Notes: generated by a model from the sequence alone, not told the origin. Positions 1-8,196 are shown, numbered from the stretch's first letter. The stretch: DNA of 64,000 nucleotides from DATEOR01 sp035296905 (GCA_035296905.1 DATHAA010000076.1:1-64000); one strand, 5' to 3'. Program-made: numbers and translations.

Positions 1-51
1 GCTTAGAAAAAGAGAGGAGAGGCCGGACTGCGGGCGAAAACCAGTGGACCC

Positions 52-912
52 ATGCCTCTCAGAGCGTTCATCGCTCTGCTTGTGGTCCTTGCGGCCATAG
101 CCTTTGCTCCGGCGGCCAGCGCGATGGGCAGGTCGGGGGTCGCGGCACTGCAGGTCACGCTTTGGAATCGAGGTCTCTACCACGCGACGATCGACGGGAT
201 CAAGGGGCCACTGACAACCGCGGCCGTGCGCCGCTTCCAGCGCCGCCGGGGACTCGTGCCCGACGGGATCGTGGGCTCGAAAACGCGCCGGGCGCTCGGA
301 CGGTACGCTCGCTACCGACTCGGCGACCGGCTGCTCTTCGACGGCACGTGGGGCTGGGACGTTGCCGCCCTCCAATTCCGATTAGCCTGGCATGGTTTTC
401 CCTCCGGTCCGTTCGACGGCAGCTTCGGAAGCCGGGTCGGCGCAGCTCTCTTCCGGTATCAGCGTTGGCGTCGGATCGGAGCCGACGGAATCGCCGGCCC
501 GCTCACGATCCGGACGCTCTTCGAGCCTGTCCCCCACTCTCGGCTTCAATTCTCATGGCCGATCCGAGCACCCGTCGGAAGCCTCTTCGGGCCGAGGGGC
601 AACTCGTTCCATCCGGGGATCGACCTCCCGGCCGCCTGGAAGACACGCGTCGGGGCCGCTCGCCGGGGGCGTGTGGTCTTCGCCGGTTGGTCACCCGGCG
701 GCTATGGGCGGCTAGTAGTCGTCTCCCACCGATACGGGATGCGATCGTTCTACGCGCACCTCAAGCGCGTGACCGTCCGCGAGGACCAGCGCGTTGCCCG
801 TGGCACGAGGGTCGGCCTCGTCGGCTCGAGCGGACACTCAACCGGCCCACATCTTCACTTCGAACTCCGCAGGCGCGGAGCAGCCGTCGATCCGCTACCG
901 GCCCTTCGCTAG
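52..912 (+). CDS. Secreted M23 metallopeptidase with two peptidoglycan-binding domains
   Basis: Predicted extracellular cell-wall endopeptidase. The first ~25 residues are a signal peptide (a leucine/valine/alanine core ending in an ASA site). Two peptidoglycan-binding type 1 repeats follow at about residues 28-85 and 95-160; they carry the usual DGIxGPxT and DGIVGSKT turns. The C-terminal ~110 residues form an M23 (LytM-like) domain with the zinc ligands HPGID near residue 192 and HLHFE near residue 272. This order is typical of enzymes that cleave peptide cross-links. The gene stands alone, is the first module of the repeat-delimited region, and is followed by repeat copy R1. Family assignment is firm; the substrate bond is inferred. 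Confidence 0.9.
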   Translation: MPLRAFIALLVVLAAIAFAPAASAMGRSGVAALQVTLWNRGLYHATIDGIKGPLTTAAVRRFQRRRGLVPDGIVGSKTRRALGRYARYRLGDRLLFDGTWGWDVAALQFRLAWHGFPSGPFDGSFGSRVGAALFRYQRWRRIGADGIAGPLTIRTLFEPVPHSRLQFSWPIRAPVGSLFGPRGNSFHPGIDLPAAWKTRVGAARRGRVVFAGWSPGGYGRLVVVSHRYGMRSFYAHLKRVTVREDQRVARGTRVGLVGSSGHSTGPHLHFELRRRGAAVDPLPALR

Positions 913-1088
913 CTCTGGCAAGCCTCTCCGGCGTCGGTAGGCGCGTTGGCGACGGGCGTTCGTGGCGAACCGCCGGAGGGACGAGCCGGCAATGATGGGC
1001 CGGCCACAGCCGCAAGAGCAGGGGACGGGCAGCGCTCGCGGGCTCGTTTCCGGGCGGCCCGCCCTCGTAGCGGCGCCGGCGGACCTCC

Positions 1089-1160
1089 GACAACGGCCGA
1101 CGATCGCCGCGAAAGCTCCTCCGAGCGGTCGTCGCTCGGCTGCTCGGGCGGAAGAGCTAG
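1089..1160 (+). repeat. Dispersed repeat copy R1 (full length)
   Basis: A full 72-base copy. It reads DNGRRSPRKLL, then RAVVARLLGRKS and a TAG stop. It lies between the M23 peptidase and the oppositely oriented Ltp-type pseudogene. An in-frame TAG sits a few codons upstream with no start codon between, so this copy cannot be a free-standing gene. The DNA can also fold: CGACGATC pairs with GGTCGTCG, and CCGAGC pairs with GCTCGG. Confidence 0.85.
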
Positions 1161-1191
1161 TAGAGATCCTTAGAAGCTCGCCGGACCCGTC

Positions 1192-1588
1192 TCAATACGC
1201 TTTCTGCACGCCGTACTCGGCCTGCTCGGCCGTGAAGCCCTCGAATTTGAGCTGCTCGATCAGACTTGATCGCGAGAACGAACTGGTCTCGAGGTACGAC
1301 TCGGCGCTCTTGACCGCCTGCCGTTCCAGTCGGGGCTGATCGCGTCCACCGCGTACACCGCGTCTGCGCGCGAAAAGCTTCGAACTTCAGCTGCTCGATG
1401 AGACTTTTGCGTGAGAACGCGCCGGTCTGGAGGTACGACTCAGCGGTCTCGCGAGCGTTCTGCTGTTCGGACGTCTCCTTGGACGTCTCATCCGACTCCT
1501 CGACCGTAGGCGACTCCTCGACCGTCTGCGGGGACGGCGGACTTCTCCGTGCCGCAGCAGCTCCGCCAGAGACCGTGACGGTCTTCAT
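1192..1588 (-). pseudogene. Ltp-family tandem-domain protein, frameshifted
   Basis: The minus strand starts ATG at 1588 behind an AGGGAG ribosome site. It reads an acidic linker (VEESPTVEES), then the hallmark ESYLQTGAFSRKSLIEQLKF of the Ltp/host-cell-surface repeat. The frame is then lost. In the next frame the expected continuation SRADAVYAVDAISPDWN appears, and in the third frame a second repeat reads QAVKSAESYLETSSFSRS and ends EYGVQKAY with a stop at 1192. Two single-base losses, near 1372 and 1326, explain both breaks. No signal peptide or lipobox is visible at this start. Ltp-type proteins are known as surface lipoproteins, including a phage superinfection-exclusion factor; a role here is not established. 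Genuine decay or assembly error are both possible. Confidence 0.8.
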
Positions 1589-1680
1589 GTGCTTCTCCCT
1601 GTTTCCCCTCGGGGGCGCCCGCTCGATAATGGCAGCTTTCGAAGGCCGCTTATAGCCAGCCTCCTCAAGTACCGCCCGCC

Positions 1681-1740
1681 GATCGGCGGTCGAACCTCCT
1701 CCGCGCCGTCGTCGCCCGGCTGCTCGGGCGAAAGGCATAA
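1681..1740 (+). repeat. Dispersed repeat copy R2
   Basis: A 60-base copy reading DRRSNLLRAVVARLLGRKA and then TAA. It lacks the NG pair and replaces PRK with one residue, so it is shortened by whole codons (12 bases) relative to R1. It lies upstream of the Ltp pseudogene start and before the next plus-strand gene. The Ala codon GCC and Arg codon CGA differ from R1 only at third positions. Confidence 0.85.
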
Positions 1741-1832
1741 CTAGAGAGGGACGCTTGGCTCGGCTGGTTTCGCCGAAGGCGTGGGACGGAGGTGCAGCGG
1801 GTATGACGACCTCCCCAACCAAAGGAGCCCCA

Positions 1833-2018
1833 ATGTCCATGCAGGACCAAGGCGGAGCGCAGGAGCCAGAGTCGCCCGATCAGCCGCAGGAGCCGACGCC
1901 CGGTGAGCCGGGAACGATGCCTGACGATCCGTCGCCAGCGCCCGAGGCTCCCGACATGCCCGCTGATCCCGACCGCGAGCCAGCGGAAACGCCGCCTGAC
2001 GAGTCGGGTAGCTCCTAG
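1833..2018 (+). CDS. Small acidic proline-rich protein
   Basis: A 61-residue protein of mostly Pro, Glu, Asp, Gln and Ser, with no hydrophobic segment and no recognisable domain. The ATG at 1833 is preferred over the in-frame start at 1755 because AAAGGAG lies at the right distance and the upstream codons run out of repeat R2. It ends 12 bases before the lipoprotein gene, so the two may be co-transcribed. It may be an intrinsically disordered peptide. A non-coding explanation cannot be excluded. Confidence 0.5.
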   Translation: MSMQDQGGAQEPESPDQPQEPTPGEPGTMPDDPSPAPEAPDMPADPDREPAETPPDESGSS

Positions 2019-2029
2019 CGCGCATCCCG

Positions 2030-2710
2030 ATGGCCTTGAGACGAGCCTCGCGCCGACCCTCGGGGCGGGTGTATTCGAGTGTCGTCACCTTCTTGCTGAC
2101 GACACTCGTCCTGCTCCCGATCGCCTGCGGCGGCTCGGACCAGTCCGCACAGACGGCGGCTCAGACAGGCCAAAGCGCCAACGGCTTCACCAGATACACG
2201 ATCGAGTCGCAGAACTTCTCCATCGCTGTCCCGGAAAGTTGGGAGATCGGAAGCGTGGACGAGCTGCGCAACGAGGACACCGCCGATCGGCTCCGCCAGG
2301 AAAACCCGAAGCTCGCAGACGCGGTCGACCAGCTCGGGGATCCCGGCTCGGCCATCAAGCTGATTGCCTACAATCCCGACACGAGCGACGGCTTCTCCAC
2401 GAACCTCAACGTCGCCGTCTTCGCACTCCCGGACGACGCCACCGAGCAGGAGTTCTTCGATCTAAACGTCGCGCAGGTGCGGGACGGAATCGGAAAAGCC
2501 CCCGCGCAGGAGGAGCTCGACTTTCCCGGCGGCCATGCGCTTCACATCACGTGGGTGATCCCGGGTGCCTCTGGGTCGCCGGTCGCTGACCAGTACCTTC
2601 TGTTCTCGCCCGGTCGTGGCTACGTGCTCACGTACGGGACCCTGAAGGAGAGCATGGACGAGTACGCGGACACCTTCGAGCAGTCCGCTGAATCCTTCCG
2701 CTACGGCTAG
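2030..2710 (+). CDS. Putative lipoprotein of unknown function
   Basis: 226 residues. A basic N-terminus and hydrophobic stretch end in the lipobox LLPIAC followed by GGS, so lipidation at about Cys33 and anchoring to the outer face of the membrane are predicted. The mature part opens with a Gln/Ala/Ser linker. It continues with a fold beginning FTRYTIESQNFSIAVPESW, which resembles the PsbP/DUF1795 class of secreted proteins. No catalytic motif is visible. The gene follows the acidic small protein and its stop overlaps the end of a minus-strand fragment. Confidence 0.75.
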   Translation: MALRRASRRPSGRVYSSVVTFLLTTLVLLPIACGGSDQSAQTAAQTGQSANGFTRYTIESQNFSIAVPESWEIGSVDELRNEDTADRLRQENPKLADAVDQLGDPGSAIKLIAYNPDTSDGFSTNLNVAVFALPDDATEQEFFDLNVAQVRDGIGKAPAQEELDFPGGHALHITWVIPGASGSPVADQYLLFSPGRGYVLTYGTLKESMDEYADTFEQSAESFRYG

Positions 2711-2877
2711 CGATTGCGGGTTACGGGATGTGCCGACGCATCCGCGATCCGGGCGGCGAGCTTCTCGTCGGCGCGGGAAACGGACTCCCGAAGGTGAAAG
2801 CTCGGAATGTCCCCGCTCCAGCCTCCCTCGCGTGCGTGGGCGACGCCACGGAAGATGCTGGCGAATTCGTGGAACCG
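2707..2877 (-). pseudogene. Fragment of an unknown gene, paralogous to the fragment at 3241-3423
   Basis: The minus strand reads HEFASIFRGVAHAREGG, then IPSFHLRESVSRADEKLAAR, and ends at TAG 2707-2709. The same motif occurs as YHLRENVSRADDDFVERI in the fragment at 3241-3423. Protein-level similarity between two minus-strand pieces about 0.5 kb apart argues that both were coding. The frame extends further upstream (to about 3087) only through sequence that also forms the half repeat and the next gene, so no credible start is seen. I do not recognise the family. Confidence 0.45.
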
Positions 2878-2901
2878 GTGTCGCCTGCTCCCGATCGCTT
2901 C

Positions 2902-2931
2902 GGCCGTCGCTCGCCGCGCAAGCTCCTCGAG
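2902..2931 (+). repeat. Half copy of the dispersed repeat
   Basis: Reads GRRSPRKLLE in the same orientation as the other copies. The bases GGCCGTCGCTCGCCGCGCAA closely match the first half of R1. The VVARLLGRK half is not recognisable downstream. It marks a module boundary between the minus-strand fragment and the DUF6966-like gene. Confidence 0.65.
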
Positions 2932-2947
2932 GGGGCGGCGGGCTCGG

Positions 2948-3247
2948 GTGCGGCGTGGCCGCGTCCTACCAAAGGCTCGTGCCGACTGGATCGACAAGGA
3001 CATCGCGCTGTTGCGGCGCGAGGATCCTGAAGGCGTCCGACACTTCCTAGCCGCGTTCGGCGGGATGGGAAGTCTCAACGACGTCAAGTTGTCACGGCCG
3101 GACGACGGCCCGGTCGGACGGTGGCGAGGGGCGCGTAGATATCGAAGGTTCCGGGAGCTTGCCGAGGCGGGCTGGTCGCTGGCTAGGGAGCTAGAGGCGC
3201 AGACGACCCAGCCGCCGCTTGCCGAAGGGCGGCGGGGAAGTTACTGA
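2948..3247 (+). CDS. DUF6966-like small protein
   Basis: About 99 residues with the conserved-looking core FLAAFGGMGSLNDVKLSR. This resembles a widespread small family of unknown function (DUF6966-type, with a GGMGSxND motif). The C-terminal helix reads RRYRRFRELAEAGWSLAREL. The GTG at 2948 is my choice. An ATG at 2807 in the same frame would add about 47 residues that come from the half repeat and look non-native. The 3' end overlaps the end of the convergent minus-strand fragment by 7 bases. The family link is from memory of the motif. Confidence 0.55.
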   Translation: MRRGRVLPKARADWIDKDIALLRREDPEGVRHFLAAFGGMGSLNDVKLSRPDDGPVGRWRGARRYRRFRELAEAGWSLARELEAQTTQPPLAEGRRGSY

Positions 3248-3423
3248 TGCCGCTCCGCCAGCGCGTCGCGCACGTGCGCTAAGAAGGTCGCCCGCACCTC
3301 CGCGATCCGTTCGACGAAGTCGTCGTCGGCACGGGAGACGTTCTCCCGAAGGTGGTATCGGGGAAGGTTTGACTCCACCCGCCCGTACGCGCAAATGGCG
3401 TGTGCGAGTCGTCTTAGGGCGAG
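3241..3423 (-). pseudogene. Fragment of an unknown gene, second paralogue
   Basis: The minus strand encodes about 60 residues: LALRRLAHAICAYGRVES, then YHLRENVSRADDDFVERI, ending AERHQ and TAA. It matches the fragment at 2707-2877 around HLRE(N/S)VSRAD. No ATG or GTG with a ribosome site precedes the conserved part. It begins directly after the stop of the deiminase-family gene, so it could be a coupled short gene with a rare start or a 3' remnant. Confidence 0.45.
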
Positions 3424-3433
3424 GTCGACGAGG

Positions 3434-4453
3434 CTAGACGTCGTCGCGGACGAGCTCCACCGTAGAGCAGTGGATGCCGCCGCCGTTCTTCTGGATCTCG
3501 TCGTAGCGGATCGTCGTCACGTTGACGCCGCGCTTCTCGAGCTGCTCGGCCGTGCGCGGATAGCCCTCGCACATGAGCACGCGCCCCGGCTCGAGGACGA
3601 GCGAGTTGATCGCCCAGAGCTCGTCGGGATCGCACCAAATCGCCTCGATGCCGAGCTCGGTGAGGCGATCGAGGAACGAGTACGGAAGCCCGGGCGCGTT
3701 GACGAGAGCCTTGTCGACGTCGACCATCGCGAAGTCGCCGTCGAGGTGGATCGAAAATCCGCTCATCGGCACAATCAGCAGTTCGACTCCAAGCGGTCGG
3801 AGCGCATCTGCGAGCTGCCTGGCGCCCTCGTTGTTGCAGCGGATCGACGTGCCGAACGCGGCCACAGCAGGCGTTAGCTTGGCGAAGGAGCCGCCCTCCA
3901 TGAGACCGGTGCCCGTGATCGTGCGGAGGACGGGCATGCCGAGCGACGCCACGGCGCGCGCGATTGACGGCTCCTCCCCGCGGCGCATGCGCGGGCCCAT
4001 CCTGCCAATGATCGCCCCGCCGGGGACGGTGACGAGCGGATCGCGCGTGTACATCGCCTTGGAGAAGCGGAGATCGGCGGGCTCGGCGAAGTGGATGGCC
4101 ACGCCCTCGCTCTCGAGCGCAGCGAGGAGGCCCTCGTACTGCATCTGGACGAGGTCGAGATCAGGCGGAGTCTCGCTCTCCCAGTACCAGCCTTCGTCCG
4201 GATCGACGAGCGCGCGCATGCCGGCCTCCCACGCGTCGGAGCGGATGCGCTCGAGCTCCGGCCCGGGGCCGCGCATGAGCACCGCCCGCAGCTTGCCGAC
4301 CTCGCTGTTCGCCCCCCAGCGCGCCCCCCAGACGCGCTCGAGCTCCTCGACGTCCTCGAATGCGGGCTCGGCAAGCGGCGGGAAGAGGCTCTGGTGATAG
4401 GCCTCGGGAAGGATGTTCGCGCGCTGCACCGGCCCGATCCTATGCTCTGCCAC
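3434..4453 (-). CDS. Arginine deiminase / amidinotransferase superfamily enzyme
   Basis: A 339-residue guanidino-group-modifying enzyme, probably an amidino- or dimethylargininase-type hydrolase. Visible superfamily motifs are MYTRDPLVTVPGG, MEGGSF, the catalytic His in FSIHLDGDF, and the nucleophilic Cys in GGGIHCSTVEL near the C-terminus. The substrate (arginine, agmatine, dimethylarginine or glycine as acceptor) cannot be decided. The GTG at 4453 starts VAEHRIGPVQ. The longer minus-strand frame to 4603 runs back through repeat R3 and is unlikely to be translated. No arginine catabolic genes are adjacent. Confidence 0.8.
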   Translation of the reverse strand: MAEHRIGPVQRANILPEAYHQSLFPPLAEPAFEDVEELERVWGARWGANSEVGKLRAVLMRGPGPELERIRSDAWEAGMRALVDPDEGWYWESETPPDLDLVQMQYEGLLAALESEGVAIHFAEPADLRFSKAMYTRDPLVTVPGGAIIGRMGPRMRRGEEPSIARAVASLGMPVLRTITGTGLMEGGSFAKLTPAVAAFGTSIRCNNEGARQLADALRPLGVELLIVPMSGFSIHLDGDFAMVDVDKALVNAPGLPYSFLDRLTELGIEAIWCDPDELWAINSLVLEPGRVLMCEGYPRTAEQLEKRGVNVTTIRYDEIQKNGGGIHCSTVELVRDDV

Positions 4454-4559
4454 GGTTTCCGGCTCACGACGTGCCTCGCGGAAGCCTGAGCAGCACAGTG
4501 ATGAGACGCTGAGACAAGATCGGTGCGTGCTGCGGATCTTGGCCGTGCCGACCCCGCTC

Positions 4560-4631
4560 GACAACGGCCGGCGTTCGCCGCACAAGATCCTACCCGCCGT
4601 CATCGCTCGGCTGCTCGGGCGGAAGCCCTAA
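4560..4631 (+). repeat. Dispersed repeat copy R3 (full length)
   Basis: A 72-base copy reading DNGRRSPHKILPAVIARLLG, then RKP and TAA. An inner perfect hairpin CGGCG-TT-CGCCG is present. It lies between two minus-strand genes, showing that repeat orientation does not follow gene orientation. Confidence 0.85.
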
Positions 4632-4663
4632 CTGCACTTCGAGATTCCCGGGCTAAGTGGCTC

Positions 4664-5429
4664 TTACCGGGATGCCGCCCGGGCCCGTATCAATCTGCGG
4701 CGCGGCCACCATGCGACCGCGACCGCAGCAAGCGCCACCACCGCGATAGCACCGGCGACAGCCACCCACGGAACGCTGCGACCATCCGCTCCAAGCTCTC
4801 GCGCCGCCTCGACATCTGCCGCCAGATCGGGCTCAAGCTGAACGAACGACCCAGGGCTGAGCTGGACGATGTTCTCCTCGGGGTAGTAGCGGAGAAGCGG
4901 TTCCTCTGTCCATGGGTTGGGCAGCGGCGAATCGATGCGAATCGGGACGGTCTCGTGGCTGAGCGGGCGGTCGAGCAGGTTCGCCGACGCGAAGAGCTGG
5001 AGGTAGGAGCCGGGGTCACCCGTGACGGTTTGTCCGCCGATTGTCACGGACTCGACGGGCGGGGTCGGGAGCGGAGCGACACGCCGCGCAAGCCGCTTGG
5101 CGATCGGGGCAAGCTCCTGGTCGAAGCGCAGCCACATCGACGATCCCGACTCGGTCCGGACCGCGCCAAGGCCTGAGTGGGACTCGTAGTAGACGCGCCA
5201 CGTCGTCTCGCGATGCCCCTCGACCTCGAACACGATCCGATAGAACGATCCGACATTCGGCGGAGGGCTGGCCGGCGCTTCCGTCATCGAACGGGGCCCT
5301 GTCGAAGCCGCTCATCGACGCTGAGGCGCAGTCGGTTTCCCCGCAGACCTCGATCCCGGTCAGCGACTTCGCATGTGCGGAGCCCACGAACCCGAGAAAG
5401 GCGACGAGAACGATGACGCTCAGTCTCAT
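4664..5429 (-). pseudogene. Secreted, C-terminally membrane-anchored protein of unknown function, one frameshift
   Basis: The minus-strand start at 5429 gives a clear signal peptide (MRLSVIVLVAFLGFVGSAHA) followed by KSLTGIEVCGETDCASA. That frame then diverges, and the rest of the protein continues in another frame from about 5300: PPPNVGSFYRIVFEVEGH, a long soluble domain, then a transmembrane segment (VPWVAVAGAIAVVALAAVAV) and a basic tail ending at 4664. A single indel near 5290-5320 reconnects the two parts. The overall plan (signal peptide, CGxxxC-type start, ectodomain, C-terminal anchor) recalls hypothetical secreted proteins of actinobacteria. Function unknown. Confidence 0.7.
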
Positions 5430-5507
5430 CACTCGTTTGTACACCACCCCCACCAAGGAGATTCCAGTTCAGTTCCTCTGAGCGAGTTTCGGGCGCCAGT
5501 TTGCGCC

Positions 5508-5540
5508 GCCGGCGCTCGACTGCTCGGGCGAAAGGGGTAG
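5508..5540 (+). repeat. Dispersed repeat copy R4 (3' half)
   Basis: Reads AAGARLLGRKG and TAG. Only the second half of the repeat is clear. Both Arg codons of the ARLLGRK core are CGA, which are synonymous changes from R1. It lies between the frameshifted secreted protein gene and the methyltransferase gene. Confidence 0.75.
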
Positions 5541-5599
5541 GGCGAAGCGCTTGCGGAAAGGCGGCGGCGGGTTAGGGTGACAGCGTGCCGGAGGCTGCG

Positions 5600-6385
5600 A
5601 TGCGCATCGACTGGAGTATCGGCCACTACGAGGAGACAGCCTCTGAGCTGGCCCCCGCGGCCGAGCTACTGGTCGACGAAGCGGAACCGCTTCCCGGTAA
5701 GCGAGTCGTCGATGTTGGCTGTGGTACGGGTAACGCGGCGCTCCTAGCCGCAGTCCGCGGGGCGCGGGTGATCGGGGTCGATCCGGCGCTGCGCCTGCTC
5801 GATGTCGCCCGCGAGCGGGCGGAGGCAGGGGCACTCGATGTTGCCTTTCTGGCAGGCGAAGCGGCGGCAATCCCTGTCGGGGACAAAAGCGCCGACGTTG
5901 TGCTGTCGGTGTTCGGGGTGATCTTCGCCCCCGATGCGGAAGCCGCAGCCGCCGAACTAGCCCGGGTGACAGCTGACGACGGGCGCATTGTGTTGACCTC
6001 CTGGATTCCGGACGGTGCCGTCTCACGGATGAACAAGGTCGCACAGGAAGCCGTGCTGCGAGCCCTCGGCGCACCCGCGGGGTCACCACCCTTTCCCTGG
6101 CACGACGCCGAAGCGCTCAACCAGCTCTTTGCCCCACATGGCTTCTCGTTCTCTGTCAAGGAACACAGCCTCCCTTTCAATGCTGCCTCGGCACATGACT
6201 TCCTCGAAGAAGGATCCAGCCATCCTCTCGCTGTCGCCAGTCGCCAAATCCTCGAACGTCATGGCCTCGCGGAGGACGTCTACATGCAGATGCTTGAGAT
6301 CCTCCAAGCGGCGAACGAAGATCCAAGCGGCTTCCGGGTCACTAGCCGCTACGTCACGGCGACAGGTGTAAGGACGCAGCAGTAA
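5600..6385 (+). CDS. Class I SAM-dependent methyltransferase
   Basis: 261 residues from the ATG at 5600, which has GGAGG five bases upstream. A GTG at 5585 is possible. The Rossmann-fold SAM-binding motif VVDVGCGTGN lies near residue 36, motif II VIGVDPALRLLDVAR follows, and a UbiE/methyltransferase-11-like segment DVVLSVFGVIFAPDAEAA is central. The substrate cannot be predicted. The gene is a single module between repeats R4 and R5. Confidence 0.85.
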   Translation: MRIDWSIGHYEETASELAPAAELLVDEAEPLPGKRVVDVGCGTGNAALLAAVRGARVIGVDPALRLLDVARERAEAGALDVAFLAGEAAAIPVGDKSADVVLSVFGVIFAPDAEAAAAELARVTADDGRIVLTSWIPDGAVSRMNKVAQEAVLRALGAPAGSPPFPWHDAEALNQLFAPHGFSFSVKEHSLPFNAASAHDFLEEGSSHPLAVASRQILERHGLAEDVYMQMLEILQAANEDPSGFRVTSRYVTATGVRTQQ

Positions 6386-6465
6386 GCTGGAACGCTCGCG
6401 GAAGGCTGGCGACGGGCTCTTTCGGTGACCTTCTCCGGGCTCGGATCGGGTACATCGATCGAGCG

Positions 6466-6510
6466 CAGGAACTCTCACGGGCGGTTGTCGCTCGGCTGCT
6501 CGGGCAATAG
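6466..6510 (+). repeat. Dispersed repeat copy R5
   Basis: Reads QELSRAVVARLLGQ and TAG. The stop falls two codons early and GRK has become GQ, the only non-synonymous change inside the VARLLGR core. TAGAGAGGG just after the stop is also found after R2. Confidence 0.75.
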
Positions 6511-6636
6511 GTAGAGAGGGCGGCGGCTTCCGCCGGCCCTCAAGGATGCGCTCACCCGTCCTAAGGCTCGCGAGCCGCCCGACTGGTTCGAGGTCGTCGG
6601 CTTGCACACGAGCACTTCCCACACGAGACTCGTCCG

Positions 6637-7530
6637 GTGGACATCTCTGACGCGCTCCTGCGTGACAAGCGGGTGGACAGGCTCGGGAAGAAACGGGATG
6701 TCCAGGGCCTGATCGACCTGCTCGAGCACGGGGATGGACACCTTCCGGCAATCGCCGCACACGAACTTGGCTTGCTTGGCGATGCGGGCGCAGTCGAACC
6801 ACTCCTTCGCCGTTTCCGTCGCATCGACCTAAGCAGCGCGATCGAGGACGAGGAATACGAGTGGGTGTGCCTTGCCCGCGCACTCGGGCGCCTAACGGAT
6901 GCGGGCAGTCCCGCTGCGGGCGAACTCCTAGAGGAACTCGAACGGCCTGAGAGGAGAGAATTCCGGATCGCCGCGCTGGCTCTCGCCAACACGGGCGATC
7001 GTCGCGCGATCGAGCCGCTGGTTCGCCTTCTGGGCAGCGTCGACCCCAACTCTCTGGCACCCGGAAACGAGCGCGATGCCGAGTACGCGATCGACGCGCT
7101 CGGCATGCTGAAGGCTCCCGAAGCGGTCGACGCTTTGATCGACGCACTGGAGATCGAAAGCCTCCGTGAGGACACTGCCAACGCGCTTGGGGACATCGGT
7201 GATCCTCGGGCCGTGCCAGCGTTGGCTGCCCTGCTCGAGCCCGAGCCTCCGTTGTTCGTCGAAAACGCGATCTGGAACGCTCTCAATCAGATCGGAACCC
7301 CTGAAGCGAAGGCTGCGATCACCGCCTGGGAGGAGCGAGGTGACACTCGCCGGACGCCGGCGAATGGAAAGCCAAGCGGATTCCGCCCGCAGTCACCCAG
7401 CCGCTGCGGCGCTGGTGGTATAGGCCTTGGTGGTGGCCGGGGTGGCTCAGTTGGCAGTGGAAGAAGAGGCGTTGAGCACACCGCGCCCGCCGCTTCAGTC
7501 GTCGCTCGGCTGCTCGGGCGGGAGGTGTAG
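6637..7530 (+). CDS. HEAT/PBS-lyase-repeat protein
   Basis: 297 residues from GTG 6637. Residues ~20-235 contain several HEAT-like repeats with the pattern ALGxxGDxRAxxxLxxLL (for example ALGDIGDPRAVPALAALL), so it is a probable scaffold or protein-binding protein; no enzymatic motif is visible. After about residue 240 the sequence turns into low-complexity Gly/Arg/Ser and then reads straight through repeat R6, ending SVVARLLGREV. The real domain probably ends near ITAWEERGD, with the tail a read-through of former intergenic and repeat DNA. The start is uncertain because no clear ribosome site was found. Confidence 0.7.
   Translation: MDISDALLRDKRVDRLGKKRDVQGLIDLLEHGDGHLPAIAAHELGLLGDAGAVEPLLRRFRRIDLSSAIEDEEYEWVCLARALGRLTDAGSPAAGELLEELERPERREFRIAALALANTGDRRAIEPLVRLLGSVDPNSLAPGNERDAEYAIDALGMLKAPEAVDALIDALEIESLREDTANALGDIGDPRAVPALAALLEPEPPLFVENAIWNALNQIGTPEAKAAITAWEERGDTRRTPANGKPSGFRPQSPSRCGAGGIGLGGGRGGSVGSGRRGVEHTAPAASVVARLLGREV
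7489..7530 (+). repeat. Dispersed repeat copy R6
   Basis: Reads AASVVARLLGREV and TAG and is in frame with the preceding HEAT-repeat gene, so its stop ends that protein. The first half of the repeat is missing or unrecognisable. Confidence 0.75.
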
Positions 7531-7648
7531 AAGCCAACAGGAGAAAACGCGCGCGTAGAAAGATCTGGCAGTGCTCGTGGAAGAAATGTTCGCCTGCTCC
7601 CGTCTTGTGCGCATCGGCAGTAGAGGTCAACAAGAAGGGAGCAGGAAG

Positions 7649-8125
7649 ATGCGCAGCAATCGGAGAAGGAACTGGTTGATCAAGCGGATCGCCCTCGGCC
7701 TGGCGATCGCGGCCTTCGCGGCTCCCGTCGCGCAGGCGAGTGTCGACGAAGGCATCCCGGGTCAGCCGAACTCGCCCGCCGAGATCCAGGCTGGCGACTA
7801 TGAGCCGTTTCTCACCGACTTCCCGTCGTACGCGAACGTCGTCGACGCATCCGACTACGGCATGCCGCGCCCCACGGCAACGGACTACGCCATCAGCCGC
7901 GGCGATCTGATCGAGGTCGTCCGCTCGACCCCGAGCGGCAGCCCGAGCGACAAGATCGAGTTCGTCCGCACGCAGCCTCGGTCAATCGGCGAGCCGCAGG
8001 TCGTCTCTGCCGGCTTCGACTGGAAGGACGCTGGGATCGGCGCGGGCCTCGCTCTCGCACTCGTCCTCCTCGGTGTCGGAGCGGCGCTTGCAAGCCGCCA
8101 CGTAGGTCGCGCGCAGACCGCTTAG
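7649..8125 (+). CDS. Secreted small protein with C-terminal membrane anchor
   Basis: 158 residues from ATG 7649. GGGAG lies about eight bases upstream, and the longer in-frame start at 7571 looks non-coding. A basic N-terminus (MRSNRRRNWLIKR) and a hydrophobic segment ending APVAQA form a signal peptide. The C-terminus carries one transmembrane helix (AGIGAGLALALVLLGVGAAL) followed by a few basic residues. The ectodomain of about 100 residues shows no known domain. A strong terminator follows. It is a single-gene module between R6 and R7. Confidence 0.75.
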   Translation: MRSNRRRNWLIKRIALGLAIAAFAAPVAQASVDEGIPGQPNSPAEIQAGDYEPFLTDFPSYANVVDASDYGMPRPTATDYAISRGDLIEVVRSTPSGSPSDKIEFVRTQPRSIGEPQVVSAGFDWKDAGIGAGLALALVLLGVGAALASRHVGRAQTA

Positions 8126-8151
8126 CACAGCCAAACAGAGCTGCGCACACG

Positions 8152-8194
8152 GCGAGCGGGCCCTGAGGGCCCGCTCGCGACTGGTCCGCTTTTT
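8152..8194 (+). terminator. Intrinsic terminator after the small secreted protein gene
   Basis: A perfect 12-bp stem, GCGAGCGGGCCC with GGGCCCGCTCGC around a TGA loop (8152-8178), followed after ten bases by a run of T (8190-8194). The T-run lies somewhat far from the stem. It directly abuts repeat R7. Confidence 0.75.
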
Positions 8195-8196
8195 CG

